Shown here in pieces: positions 1-11,032 of a DNA stretch of 64,000 nucleotides; the stretch's first letter is position 1, and each line of letters opens with the position of its first letter. A program made the translations under genes and the position numbers. Below the pieces are notes generated by a model. It ran no database searches. It was not told the origin of the DNA and saw only the letters and a list, made by a program, of their open reading frames with translations. This stretch comes from Diphasiastrum complanatum. Taxonomy: Eukaryota; Streptophyta; Lycopodiopsida; Lycopodiales; Lycopodiaceae. The stretch covers positions 11,554,234-11,618,233 of the forward strand of contig CM055113.1 in NCBI GenBank assembly GCA_029204225.1. The letters are read 5' to 3'.

Positions 1-1
1 A

Positions 2-2585
2 GTGTCTATTGGTAAAGCATTTTATTTGCTAAATTTCATTGATGATTACTCACGGAAGACCTGGATCTACACCGTTAAGCAGAAGTCTGACACATTTGGA
101 TGCTTCAAAAGCTTCAAAGCATTGGTTGAAAATTAGTCAGGTGCTAAGATCAAGGTACTCAAGGCATATCGTGGTGGTGAGTATCGTTCCACAGATTTTA
201 TTGACTTTTGCAAGGAGCATGGCATTAAACATGAGTTTGCGCAAGTTGATACACCTCAACAAAATGGGGTAGCTGAAAGAAAGAATCGTACCATTGTCGA
301 AGCAGCTAGGGCAATGATGACACATATGGGAGTTACTGATTCTCTATGGGAAGAAGCTGTCAAAACTTATGTGTTCTTACAAAATAGAAGCCCTACAGTT
401 GCACTACATAATCGCACACCCTAGGAGGCATTCACTAGTAAGAAGCCTAAGATGGATGGGTTGTGAGTATTTGGATGCCGAGTGTATGTTCACATACCTA
501 AGAGCGAGAGAGCCAAAATGCAGGTAAAGGCCTTGAAGTGCATTTTTACAAGATATGATGAACAAACCAAGGGATATAGATGTTGTGATCCAGAGGGGCT
601 ATGTGTGCACATAAGTCGTGATGTCTTATTTGATGAAATCCATAGATTTGGGAATGAAGAAGAGAATAATGATGAGCTATGCAAGCTTCTCAAAGAGGAT
701 GAAATAGTTCTACCACCACAGGAAGATCATGATGATGATGATGAGGGATGTGGTACTCCTCCCACCATAGAGACGAGATGGAGAGTGAGAAACAAATCTA
801 TTGGATCAGAAAAGACTAAGGTAGCAGGTGATAAAAGGAAGGAGCAAGATGCACCATGGGATTCCTATTCACCTCGTAGCGGATCACCTCAACGTAAGTT
901 GCCCAAATGGTATACTAAACTCATGAGTGACAAGGAAGGAAAAATTGCCGAGCCTAGCAAGGAGGGAGAGTTGCGGCATTCCACATGAGAGAGGAAGGAA
1001 CTTGACAAGTTTCAGGTAAATCTTGCACTTATGAGTGATATTATTTCATCTACTGAACCCTCTTGCTTTGAGGAGGCAAAAAATCAGGAGATATGGCAAA
1101 AAGCAATGCAGGAGGAGATTGATTCCATCAAACACCATGACACATGGGAGATAGTGGATCTTCCAAAGGGCAAAAGACCCATTGGCAACAATGGGTATAC
1201 AGGACAAAGTACAATGCCGATGGAACTATTGCAAAACACAAAGCAAGGCTTGTAATGAAAGGCTATGCGCAAAGTAAGGGCATTGACTATGAAGAGACCT
1301 TCGCTCCTGTGGCCAAGTGGAATACACTTCGCATGGTGATTGCTTTGGCGGCACTATTTGGATGGAATCTACATCAAATGGACGTAAAGTCTGCATTTCT
1401 GAATGGTAAACTTAAAGAAGAAGTGTACATGGAGCAACCTAGTGCCTTTGTGACACATGGCATGGAAGACAAAGTGTGCAAGCTGAAGAAAGCCTTGCAC
1501 GGATTGAAACAAGCACCACGTGCTTGGTATAGCCACTTTGATGAGCATCTCCTTTCTAGAGGTTTGATACGCACTTCTTCAGATTTTAATCTTTTCTACT
1601 TTGCTCGTGACTCTAGTATCACATTGATTGTGCTGTACGTAGACGACCTCATAATCACAAGAAATGATGATGAGTTGATTGGTGCAATCAAGAAAGACTT
1701 ATCCTCTAGTTTTGATATGACTGATCTTGGCTTGATGCACTACTGTTTGGGAGTGGAAGTATGGCAAGGTTGCAATAGCGTCGCACTAACACAGACAAAG
1801 CACGTGAATGAGATTTTGAAGCGTTTCAAATGTGCGACAACAAGCCAGTATCCACACCTGTGGAGGTTGGTAAGAAACTATCTAATCAAGATAAGAGTGT
1901 ACTAGTTGATGCCACTTTATTTCGTCATTTAGTTGGTTCGTTGATTTATCTAACAACTACTTGTCCTGACATAAGTTATGATGTAAGCATTGTAAGTCAA
2001 TTCATGGCTACTCCTAGAGAGATTAATTGGAAAGCAGCAAAGAGAATTCTTCGTTATGTGAAGGACACGATAGCCCATGGATTGTTATATGAGAGGCAAC
2101 ATACTTTACCAATTTTACAGGGCTTTGTTGATTCAGATTGGGCAGGCTGTATTGATGACATGAGATCTACCACGGGTTATATATTTCATGTTGGTAATCA
2201 TGTATTTTCTTGGTCAAGTAAGAAACAAGACACAATTGTTCTTTCTACTACAGAAGCAGAATACAAAGCACTATGTTCAGCTACGCAGAAAGCAGTTTGG
2301 CTAAGAAGAATGTTAGAAGACATTGGAATTTCGCAGAATAAGCCTACTGTGATTAGATGTGACAGTCAGAGTGCCATGAAGCTAGCTAAAAATCCTGTAT
2401 TTCATGCACGCACGAAGCATATAGAAATTAAGTATCATTTCATTAGAGAGAAGTTGTTATCTAATGAAATAGACATAGTGCATTGAAAGACAGAGAATCA
2501 ATTAGTTGATATATTCACTAAACCTTTAAGTACTGATAAGTTTGAGTTTTTTAGAGAAAAGCTCTTTGTAAGATGGATAAACTAG
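2..2585 (+). pseudogene. Copia-A polyprotein remnant (integrase, RT, RNase H)
   Basis: This is the 3' part of a Ty1/Copia pol gene; gag, protease and the start of integrase lie left of the window. The integrase core opens with FIDDYSRKTWIY (about 40-85) and keeps the glutamate motif NGVAERKN (about 265-290), but the second catalytic aspartate, normally in an RSD-GGE context, reads KAYRGGEY (about 160-185), so it is a tyrosine. In-frame stops lie at 134, 422, 464 and 986. The frame shifts near 1192 into reverse transcriptase, which has MDVKSAFLNG (about 1379) and an intact YVDD box (about 1638), and shifts again near 1830. RNase H follows, with the usual SSKKQ and STTEAEY motifs and one stop at 2484. 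The frame ends at 2583-2585, just before a polypurine tract. It is clearly dead. The family call is secure; shift positions are approximate. Confidence 0.93.
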
Positions 2586-2589
2586 GGCT

Positions 2590-2599
2590 TAAGGGAGAG
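2590..2599 (+). other. Polypurine tract of Copia-A
   Basis: TAAGGGAGAG is almost all purine and lies directly before the TGTTAG start of the 3' LTR. It is the expected primer for plus-strand DNA synthesis in LTR retrotransposons. Its place between the pol stop and the LTR fixes the element's orientation. Confidence 0.8.
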
Positions 2600-2939
2600 T
2601 GTTAGAATAAGTAAGCCCGAGTTTCTCTCACAGTTCATGACTTTCCATGTTCAGCAGTGATTTCGAGTTTTTTACTGTCTTTGTGATAGTATGCGTGTGT
2701 GCCAGTTTGACGGTACATGTAGTGTAAGTTGGGACACGTGTCCCGTAACGGGGACCGAACTGTCATGCATCGGTACCCCACAAAAATTAGACTGTGTATA
2801 TATATCTTTCAGTCTCTTTTGTAAATATAGTTCAGAAGTGTTCTCTTGGTTTTGTGTGTGATCTCTCTTTACTGTTTATCTGATTGATGTCAGATTGCTT
2901 GCAAATTAGTTAACTATACTGCCAGTAAGATCCTTGACA
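2600..2939 (+). repeat. 3' LTR of Copia-A
   Basis: The LTR starts TGTTAGAATAAG right after the polypurine tract. It holds a perfect 14-bp palindrome GGGACACGTGTCCC at 2731-2744, with a CACGTG core, and a TATATATATC stretch near 2798 that could be the TATA region. The right edge is set at CCTTGACA only because it ends in CA; the 5' LTR is outside the window, so this end is an estimate. Confidence 0.7.
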
Positions 2940-4299
2940 CCTTTCCTATCGTGGTGATCTATTTTTTGCCTTCACATCATCGATTCCTCATTGGATCGAT
3001 CATGTACTACACACTATATTCACCACAGATTGACATAGCCTTTACCTTGCCTTAGATCCTATCTAGAAGCGATAGATTTGATGGACAGGTAAAAGGGATA
3101 ACAAGTATAGTGCCCCCGAAGGGAATTTACTTGGACTAATATGGCCTGTATATAAATAAATCTGAAGTTTACTAGCAATTTCATCCTCGTTCTTCAAACT
3201 CATCCTATACAAAAAAACAAAAATGATACAATAGAATTGTCAGAAAGTAGCTATATCTGATGATCTACATACCTAGATGGAGGTCAACCCTTAGACAATT
3301 GCTCCAAGAAAACATCAGCTGCAAACTGATGTCTAAGACTGCTAAAAAAAAGTTCCTACTACAAAATCATCTATGCTAGGATTATTTAAAGTTAGAATTC
3401 GACAAATGTAATAAATCGATAGAATTTTCTTGAATAACAGCTATTCATTTCTAAAATATCTTTCAAATGACAAATAAAGACTTGTAGAGCTCTTCAAAAT
3501 TTGCTAGCTTCCAAAGCGATTGCGTAAGGTAGATAAAGAAATATTTGCATCTTCTTATGATTCTAAGAAGGAGCCAATATCATGTCAGAACTTCAAACTG
3601 TAAGTCACAGTCTTTTTGTAACGACTCATTCTTAGAATAAAACCATTTCTAACCAAGGATTAAATTTATCTTATTCAGATACATTATGTGAGAGATAAAC
3701 CTATCTACAAAATCCTTAATCTTGTACAACAGGCGAGAGACACAAGTCTCCCCATATTAACCACATACTTCTGGTCACTTGTCATGGTGGCCGACTTGAT
3801 TTTCTACACTAGTTGGAGTTAAAGAAATCATGAGTGGATCCATGATCAAATATGACATTCACAATTTGGTCTTTCATGAACCAATTCATGTGAACAAGGT
3901 CATGGGTTCAAAACCAATCATATCAAAGCTGTTAAAATTTGCATCATCCTTAAAGGATATATCATCACAATAGATGATAGGGTTACCTAAGGCCTTGAAG
4001 GATTGACCTCTAAATCTATTTTATGTCTTCGAGCAATCCTTAAAAATGTATCTCTTTTTTATGCAAGAGAAGCAAAGTTCGTCAATCTTGGCCTTGTTAA
4101 AGTTGACCACCCTATCCAACTTAGGGTGTTTCTTCCCTTCCACCTAGTAATCAATGTCAAAAAACTTATTTTTTTTCTTCTTGCAAACTAAAAATTTCCA
4201 TCCTTAGGCTCTTCCTAGGAGCTTGTTGCTCCTTTTGAGCCAAATAATGGGTGTCATCAAAGATTCTTGCAATTCTTATGGCATCCTTTAATGTGTCCC
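2940..4299. other. Intergenic, no gene recognised
   Basis: AT-rich sequence with no convincing reading frame, RNA gene or element terminus. The text around 3020-3130 (AGATCCTATCTAGAAGC and neighbours) does not match anything else in the window that I could see. Confidence 0.5.
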
Positions 4300-5170
4300 T
4301 ACTGATACGTTAGTTGTGGGGGAGCCTCCCACATTCGCATGTCACATCAACTAACTTAGTGCTTACAATCACCTCATGAAGTTCGAAAGTAACAATGGAA
4401 TGCTGCTACGAGGGTAGCATATACCACTCCCCAAGATTTATAGCATTACAAACAACCATCAAGGGGAAGGCGCCTTTAGTACGGGACAATGAGCATCAAT
4501 GAGTATGTTTTATTGTTTAAAGCTAGTTTAAAATTTCAACTTGCAACTTTGACAACACAAAGCAAAAATTGTAAATTGTCAAGTTAACGTTGAAACTTTG
4601 AAACCCAAAGAAAAGTTTATAAATTGTGAAGTTAACTTTGCAAAACTTGGTGTCTAACAAACTTTGCTGAGTTTCAAACCTAACCATGGTCAAACTGTGC
4701 AAGTTTTCAAGCATTTATTTATACCCCAAATTCCTAATATTGTAAAAAGCCTTGGTAGGAAAAAGGTGATATACTAAATTTCAAAGCACCATAGTAAAAC
4801 TTATTTACAGGCTATAAAAGTTTTATGCAAAGCGTTTGATGCACAATGTCCCATAAGTAACAAAACATATAACAAGATGATAGAAATGGAAGTAGAAGTG
4901 AGATTTGTAGGAAACCATCACTAGATCATGAAACACAAAGCAAGGAAGTAAAGATTTCAAGGACACACCAAGATCATGTTGTCATGTTGAGGAGTTAAAA
5001 GGACTTCAATAGTCATAATCAAAATTGGGACATTTTGGGCCACACATGATGAACCTTAAGAAGAAGCAAGAGTTGATGATTGGACATAATTGCAAAGGCA
5101 ATCTTTTATGCAAGCATGAGGTGATGCAATCCTCAAAACTTGAATAAGAGAAAGGGAGCACCCTCAATCT
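4300..5170 (+). repeat. Dispersed repeat R1, copy 1
   Basis: This segment matches 58140-58650 in the same orientation (hairpin, then ACTTTGACAACACAAAG, GTGAAGTTAACTTTG and AGCCTTGGTAGGAA). From about 4830 to 5160 it matches the reverse strand of 46080-46470 (GATGCACAATGT, GGAAACCATCACTAGATCATGAA, CACACCAAGATCATG). It carries a short hairpin, TGTGGG paired with CCCACA, near 4315-4333; the copies at 58 and 63 kb have it too. No coding potential is visible here. The class is unknown; it could be the untranslated end of a large element, because the 46-kb copy is joined to a long reading frame. Confidence 0.7.
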
Positions 5171-6170
5171 CACCATCTAGTGGTTGACCCATCTAAGAAA
5201 AGAAGCACACACTTGCAAGGGATAGGTCCTTTGCAAACAACATAGAGAACCGTTCATGAGGAGGGTCCACCGGCCGGAAAAGGGATCAGGACATAAACTT
5301 CCTTGGGACCGGCCTCATCTTTTTCTAAAAACAATTCGTGACAACAGAAGATGATCTGCCCTTCCCTCAAGCAGCTCTCCTCCTCCCCTTAATACTGTTT
5401 GCTGATGCTAGGTTGTTAATTATGTCAATCAAACAGGATAGAGATGGGATGTCTTACCCCCCCCCCCATATGTTGATGTTAAAAAAAGGGATATGTGCAT
5501 ACATTTGCAACTGTTTACTTTGCATTCATGTCAGACGTGACTGTGATTAATAAATGCTCATGAGAATGACTCTCAAACCTTTATGCTCTGATGGAGTTGA
5601 TTTTTTTTGTGGTGAAGAAACCCATTCTAAGCTCAAATGGAGGTAACAACTCCTGCAACTAGTTGAACTTCAGCAAGCACTCAGAAGTTTGTTAGCCTTT
5701 GAAAGCCAGTAAGTATATATTCACATAGTCGCTCACTTAAACGTGTTTCAGTCAGTTCTGGACTAACTATTTCAATCAAATACGCCCATATTCCGATATA
5801 TCCCAAGGCCCAATTGGTTATAACAGATCTGCCTCAACAACAGCAGCAGAGCCTGGAAGCTATTAGACCCTGATGACGATCAAGCACAATAGTAAGTAGC
5901 TAGTTTAAGAAAATAGACCCATTTGTTGTGCAAGTGAAAAGCAGCTACTACACGGACAGAGCTAAAATCCTCCTCTCCATTCTCAAGCGGCTCCTTCGTT
6001 GGAGGCAAATGGAGAGTAACTTCTCGCATTCGGATCCAATTTAAGCATCACTCTCGTTTGGAGTAGAATTAGAGCCGAGAGGATAGTAGGATGAGAAAGA
6101 AGATGACGGATGGATTGGATTGCTTTGCTTGGTTGGATTTGGTTGAAGTGGGTTTAGGGTTAGGTTGAGG

Positions 6171-6290
6171 TGCCCCGCGCAGTCGCAGGACTATCCAAAA
6201 AAAGGAGTATGCCGCTATTTGTGGCCAGCGCACGGTATTCTTTAGTAAAAGGCGAAAGAATAGTTCGCTCTGCACTGACCACACGGCTCC
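6171..6290 (-). ncRNA. U5: U5 spliceosomal snRNA, copy 1
   Basis: U5 snRNA is the core of the U5 snRNP; its loop I holds the exon ends in the spliceosome. On the minus strand the invariant loop CGCCTTTTACT is closed by a perfect 8-bp stem, TATTCTTT with AAAGAATA. Below it TGTGGTCAG pairs with CTGGCCACA, and the 5' end GGAG(CCG) can pair with the region before the Sm site. The Sm-type site is CCTTTTTTTGGA, followed by a 3' hairpin CCTGCG-ACTG-CGCGGG with every pair intact (one is a G-U wobble). The length, about 120 nt, is normal for plant U5. This copy has the cleanest 3' hairpin of the three. Both ends are inferred from structure. Transcription cannot be shown from sequence. Confidence 0.92.
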
Positions 6291-6315
6291 ATACTTTCTT
6301 TCACCCACATCACCA

Positions 6316-6364
6316 GCTTAAGAATCCCTACTCGCGCGACTACCCGAAGGTTTGCTTATGGGAG
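6316..6364 (-). promoter_or_regulatory. U5 copy 1 promoter (USE-like plus TATA-like)
   Basis: Reading the minus strand, TCCCATAAGC lies 65-74 nt before the RNA start and ATTCTTAAG lies about 27-36 nt before it. Plant snRNA promoters have an upstream sequence element, RTCCCACATCG, near -70 and a TATA box near -30. The spacing fits the wider RNA polymerase II arrangement. The element shares TCCCA with the usual one but its second half differs. All three copies keep both blocks. Confidence 0.6.
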
Positions 6365-6640
6365 AAACAATGAACTTCATACATCATATATGCTCTAAAG
6401 TCAAAGTACACAATAAGAGGCAATCGTAAAGCGTGTCCATGCCTATTGGCAAGTAAATAACTAAGTCATTGTTTCCTTGCCAATCCATTTCCATCTTTAG
6501 TTGACATCAAAGCTCAATTTTTTTAATATTTTTACTAGTTGACCTTGTAACTAAAAAAAGGATCACAAAGGTAGGTATTGTTTAGCGCTTAGTGGGCATG
6601 GCGACATAGAGGGTGAGGATTAATGCTCAAATATCAATGA

Positions 6641-7460
6641 GGGCACGACGCATGGCAAGGACGACCTCGGTTTCCTAGGATAGCAATTTTGAGTTTGGGA
6701 TTTGCTCGCCTATTGGGGCACACACTTTGGCGGCCGTGGGGGGGAAGCTACAAACTATCAACATTTTTAGCAGACAACGGTCATTGACTTTTAAATAATG
6801 AATGTGGGAGGTTGAGGCTGTCGAGAAATACGGTTTGCTCCCGCAGTTACTGTGGCAATAGGAGGAGGGAAACACATGGTGTTTGAGGAGGGGTGAGCAT
6901 GGTATATTTAGCTGATTGCTATCACGATTTATAGGAAGCAAGAGAGTTCATGAGGCATTTCATTTGTTGCTCTCGCTATGTGAAAGTCGTTGCTACAATA
7001 GAATTTGATATGGTTTGTGAGGGATTTTGATCTAATTTACCAATGCTCGAGGGCACGACGTGTCACAATGGCAATTTTGCGTGCCTACGACAATGATTTC
7101 GAGTTCATGGTGGTTGCTTGCCCATTGGGGCACGCGCTTTGACGGCTGGGGCGAAAAGGAGGGCGTTTAGCTACAAAATGTCAGCATTTTGAGCAGGCAA
7201 CTATCGATTACCATTTGAACTGGTGTTGACTTTAAGCAATGAATGCGGGAGGCTGAGGTTGTTGAGTCTAAACATGGTTTGCACTCACAGCTCCTGGAGC
7301 GACACAAGGAGGGCAACATATGGCATTCGAGAATGGGTGAGAATGGTATATTTAGGTGATTGGAGAAATGCTTTCATGATTTAGAGGAGGTAGGAGAGTT
7401 CATGATGCATTTCATTTGTTGCTCTCACTATGTGGGAGTCATGGCCACAAGAGAATTTGA
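6641..7460. repeat. Tandem duplication of about 410 bp next to U5 copy 1
   Basis: Two units start with GGGCACGACG at 6641 and 7051. Both contain, in order, ATTGGGGCAC, a GCTACAAA block, GAATGYGGGAGG, a GTATATTTAG block and CATTTCATTTGTTGCTCTC. The second U5 segment has only one such unit (about 40109-40500), so the doubling happened in, or was lost from, one lineage. The units have diverged visibly, so the event is not recent. Confidence 0.75.
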
Positions 7461-7803
7461 TACACTTTTGTATTGCCGAGGATTATGATGTGGTTTGCCC
7501 AATGTTATGGCTATAGGCTGAAATCTTGTGTTTTTGGCAACATGAGTGGGCCTTTAGGTAGCTTGTGGATTGATTGACATGAGTGCAAGTGACCGTACAA
7601 TAGATTAGCATTTTGGTGATGACTATACAATTAATTAGAAATGTAATGTTTCAGTTTGGTAGGTAGGCTTTAGCAAGGAAGCTGGCTTGTCCCAAGCCGA
7701 TAACGAGATTACACCCGTGTATAGCTTAAAATGCCATGTAGAGGCCAACATTGAATTTCGTGCTTTTATTAGGCCTACGCCATGTGGCATCCCCATGCTA
7801 AAG

Positions 7804-8374
7804 TGAAGAAACAAAACGTTTCAATTGCCAAAGCTTTGCTAGCTTTCAACTCTAAATTTGACAAAAAGACACACAAAGCAAAAATATTCGCGAACAATTT
7901 CGGGACACGCGACATGAAATTGTTCGTGACACAAAATCATTCCTGCTCCACAAAGGACCAAGAAGATCAACCAAGTACCATGAGGTACAAATATTTGATC
8001 TGATATCATGACATCCGTACAAGTGCTTTAGGACGTGGCTAATCCACCACTCTTGTAATTCATGATTAGTTTTAGATGTTATTTGTTTGATCAAGGACGT
8101 TACTCGACGCGACACGAAAAAGTTCGCAAACAATATACATAAAACCAATAGATGAAAATATATAGAATATATGTCCGCCAGTGAGCGAGACAATTTTGTA
8201 AGAAGATCAGCAGATCCAAGAAGTCCACTAGTAAGCGAGACGTTATTCGTGGGAGAATTGTATTTCTCTCATGCCAATGCACTGCATGGATCTGTCACAC
8301 AATGCTTGAAATCAAGAGGATCAATAGGTAATATTGTAGCTGTTATGCACATATAATTCTGAATGATTGTATGA
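7804..8374 (+). repeat. 5' LTR fragment of Copia-B
   Basis: Starts TGAAGAAACAAAACG and matches 11033-11540 closely (AAAATCATTCCTRCTCC, AAGTGCTTTAGGACGTGGCTAA, AGTGAGCGAGACAATTTTGT). The match stops at ATTGTATGA near 8374, where integrase coding sequence begins directly. The rest of the LTR, the primer site, gag and protease are therefore missing. It carries a 25-30 bp stretch not present in the 3' copy, so the two LTRs have drifted. Confidence 0.8.
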
Positions 8375-11020
8375 ATGGAGCAATCACAGGGGTGAGCATC
8401 TCGAATGCAACCAGTTTGATGACCTGTGATGCATGTTTGAAGGATAAGATGTCATGTACTCCTTTTGTCAAAGACTCCTACATAACGACCAAGATTTTGG
8501 AGCTAGTACATTCTGACATCTGTGGACCTTTCAACGTGATCTTAGTAGGAGGCTCAAAATATTATATTACTTTTATTGATGATTACGGTAAGTTTGTCAG
8601 AGTCTACTTTATTCACGATAAATCAAAAACATTTGACAAGTTCATAGAGTATGTGAATTGAGCAGAAAGATGTACTAGAAATAAAGTGAAGCGGATCAGA
8701 ACAGATCGAGGTGGAGAATATCTCAAACTGATTCACTAATTTTTGCAATGATACACATTGTAGCACAACGGTGTTGCAAAAAGAAAGAACATGACTCTAA
8801 TGGAAGCTGCTAGATGCATGATGGCCTATTCGAAGGTTCCAAGAGTGTTGTGGGCTGAAGCAGTAGCTACAGCTGCTTACATTCAGAACAGGACAGGAAA
8901 ATCTAGTGTTCCTCACACACACCACACGAGTTATGGAAAAGTAGAAAACCCAATCTGACTCATATTCGAATCTTTGGTTGTGCAACATATGCACATGTTC
9001 CTGACAATCTTCAAAAGAAGCTTGATAAGAAAGCAGAACAAGGATATCTTGTAGAATATGACAATCATTCGTCATACTACAGAGTCTATATGCCAGAGAC
9101 AAACACAATGAAGATAGTGAGAGATGTCGAATTTGATGAGAGCAAAACAATGGCCAATGATGATCCTGTCAGTTATGAAGTCTTTGGAAGACAGTACTAT
9201 GATCTACCAACTGTGACAGAGGGAGCAGAGGACAAACACTTAGATGAAGATGTTTGCGTCGCACCTCATTCGAGTGACGAATCAGACGAAGAACGATTCG
9301 CAAGCCAGCCTACTGCTACAATACCTATAAACTAAAATGGTTCTAGACCTAGCAGGGCAGATAAAGGCAAGAGCATTGCAGTTCTAAGAGGATCTCCTAG
9401 AAGATCGACAAGAGAACGAAGAGCGCCGACAAGATTTGTGTCAGGCAGCGCAGCTTCTATGTCAGAAGAATTTTGTTGATTCAGTGGAGAACCACAAACA
9501 TTTGAGGAAGCAATTGAATGTCTAGAGAAGGACAAATGGATCCAAGCCATGAATGAGGAGATGGAATCCATGAGGAAGAATGAGGTATGGACATTGCAGC
9601 CATTACCAGATAAGCGAAAGACTGTAAAATGCAAGTGGGTATACAAGCTAAAGTATGGACCGGATGGAGACATCTCAAAGTATAAAGCCAGACTTGTAGC
9701 GAAGGGATTTTCTCAGAGATATGGTATCGATTATGCTGAGACATTTTCTCCTGTCGTGAAGCATTCGTCCTTACGTCTATTGTTTGCATATGCAGCTGCT
9801 TATGACCTCAGGATTCACATCGTAGACGAGAAGACAACGTTCTTGCATGGTGAGCTAGACGAAGAAGTCTACATGGATCAACCCCCAGGCTACATTTTGA
9901 ACTCACTTCCTACTTATGCATGCAAATTGCACAGGAGTATATACGGTCGAAAGCAATTAGCGCAACAATAGTATAAAAAGAAAGATCAAGCCCTGAAATC
10001 CTTAGGATTCAAGCCACTAATAGCTGATTCCAATGTTTATGTAAGAATTATAGATGGGAAGATTATTATTGTAGCTGTATATGTGGAGGACACTCTGATA
10101 CTCTACCAGAGTGTGGAGTTTATTGCTGAGGTGAAGTATGATATCTCGAAACATTTTGAGATTGCAGACCTAGGAGAAGCCCTATGTTATCATGGCTTAC
10201 AGATTGACAGAGACTATAAGGGAGATAAATTGTACCTTCATCAGTCCAGATATACCCTGAAAATCTTAGAAAATTTTGAGTGATGAATTGCAAAGGAGCA
10301 AATACTCCAATGCTTGTAGGAATAGTCCTGACGAGTGAGGATTGTCCAAAGACTGAAGAAGAAAGAGAATTGATGCAGCATACACCATACAGAAAGCTGA
10401 TCAGATCACTGATGTACCTTGTAGATAATACACGTTCTGACATTGCTTATGCCGTGTTTAGGATGAGCCAAGTCAGTACGATCGACTCATTGGAAGATTG
10501 CAAAACGAATTTTGCAATACCTTCAATTAACGAAGGATTTTGGATTGTGTTTTTCTCATAATGCAGGATTTCAGATGCTTTCCTATAGTGATGCTAGCTT
10601 TCTCAAGGACGACTATAAAAGTGTCTTAGGAGGATGCACCATCGCGTCAGGAGCAGCAATTCTCTGGGGAAGATGCCCTCACATCCAAGCATATCACATA
10701 GATGTCCTCATACATCATTCTGCAAAATCAGAGGTTCATTCCTTGTTTTGCCCAGTTTGTCAAGGAACTGTTTGAGCTAAATGATTTCATTGGCCATCTT
10801 TGCTGCTACAATACATCTGACAAAGGACCCTGTGTTTCACTCAAGGATGAAACACATTACAGTCAAGTACCACTTGATAAGGGATTTGATCGGAAGAATA
10901 TGATGCAGACTACTTTCATTGGAATGAAGGAGATGGTTGCTAGCATTTTCACAAAGGCCTTAGACAAAGGTCTGTTCGAGAAACTGAGGAGCAGTCTTGG
11001 AGTCATCAAGCTATCATGCT
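8375..11020 (+). pseudogene. Copia-B polyprotein remnant (integrase, RT, RNase H)
   Basis: A Ty1/Copia pol gene lacking gag and protease. It opens in the zinc region before integrase (CDACLKDKMSC, about 8430), then the core with FIDDYGKFVRVY (about 8575) and RTDRGGEY (about 8700). The integrase glutamate motif reads NGVAKRKN (about 8770), so the catalytic Glu is Lys. Reverse transcriptase (about 9540-10280) includes KCKWVYKLKYGPDG and FLHGELDEEVYMDQP; its catalytic box is YVED (about 10080) instead of YVDD. RNase H (about 10510-10980) is badly eroded, but GGCTIASGA and SIFTKALDKG remain. Stops occur at about 8660, 9333, 9970 and 10283. Two active sites are damaged, so this copy cannot have moved itself recently. 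Confidence 0.92.
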
Positions 11021-11032
11021 TTGAGAGGGAGC
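11021..11032 (+). other. Polypurine tract of Copia-B
   Basis: TTTGAGAGGGAGC sits directly before the TGAAGAAAC start of the 3' LTR and ends the RNase H region. It is the plus-strand primer site expected at this place and confirms the LTR start. Confidence 0.7.

Larger units (their letters stand above)
5335..7590. repeat. R2 segment copy 1, carries U5 snRNA
   Basis: A segment repeated in direct orientation at 38871-40610 and, shorter, at 52530-53412. Shared landmarks in order: GATCTGCCCTTC, TTTGCTGATGC, CATGTCAGAC, GAGAATGACTCT, AGAGCCTGGAAGCTATTAGA, the U5 RNA and its promoter, GGCACGACG, GCATTTCATTTGTTGCTCT and GATTGACATGAGTGCAA. Homology covers both sides of the RNA gene and its promoter, so the copies arose by DNA duplication, not by retroposition of the RNA. 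Edges are approximate. Confidence 0.75.

Noticed and set aside
6170-6373. Plus-strand frame over the U5 locus, with similar ones at 39632-39881 and 53171-53378
   Set aside because: The similar peptides come from the conserved U5 RNA and promoter on the other strand, not from a gene. The frame differs in length and phase between copies.
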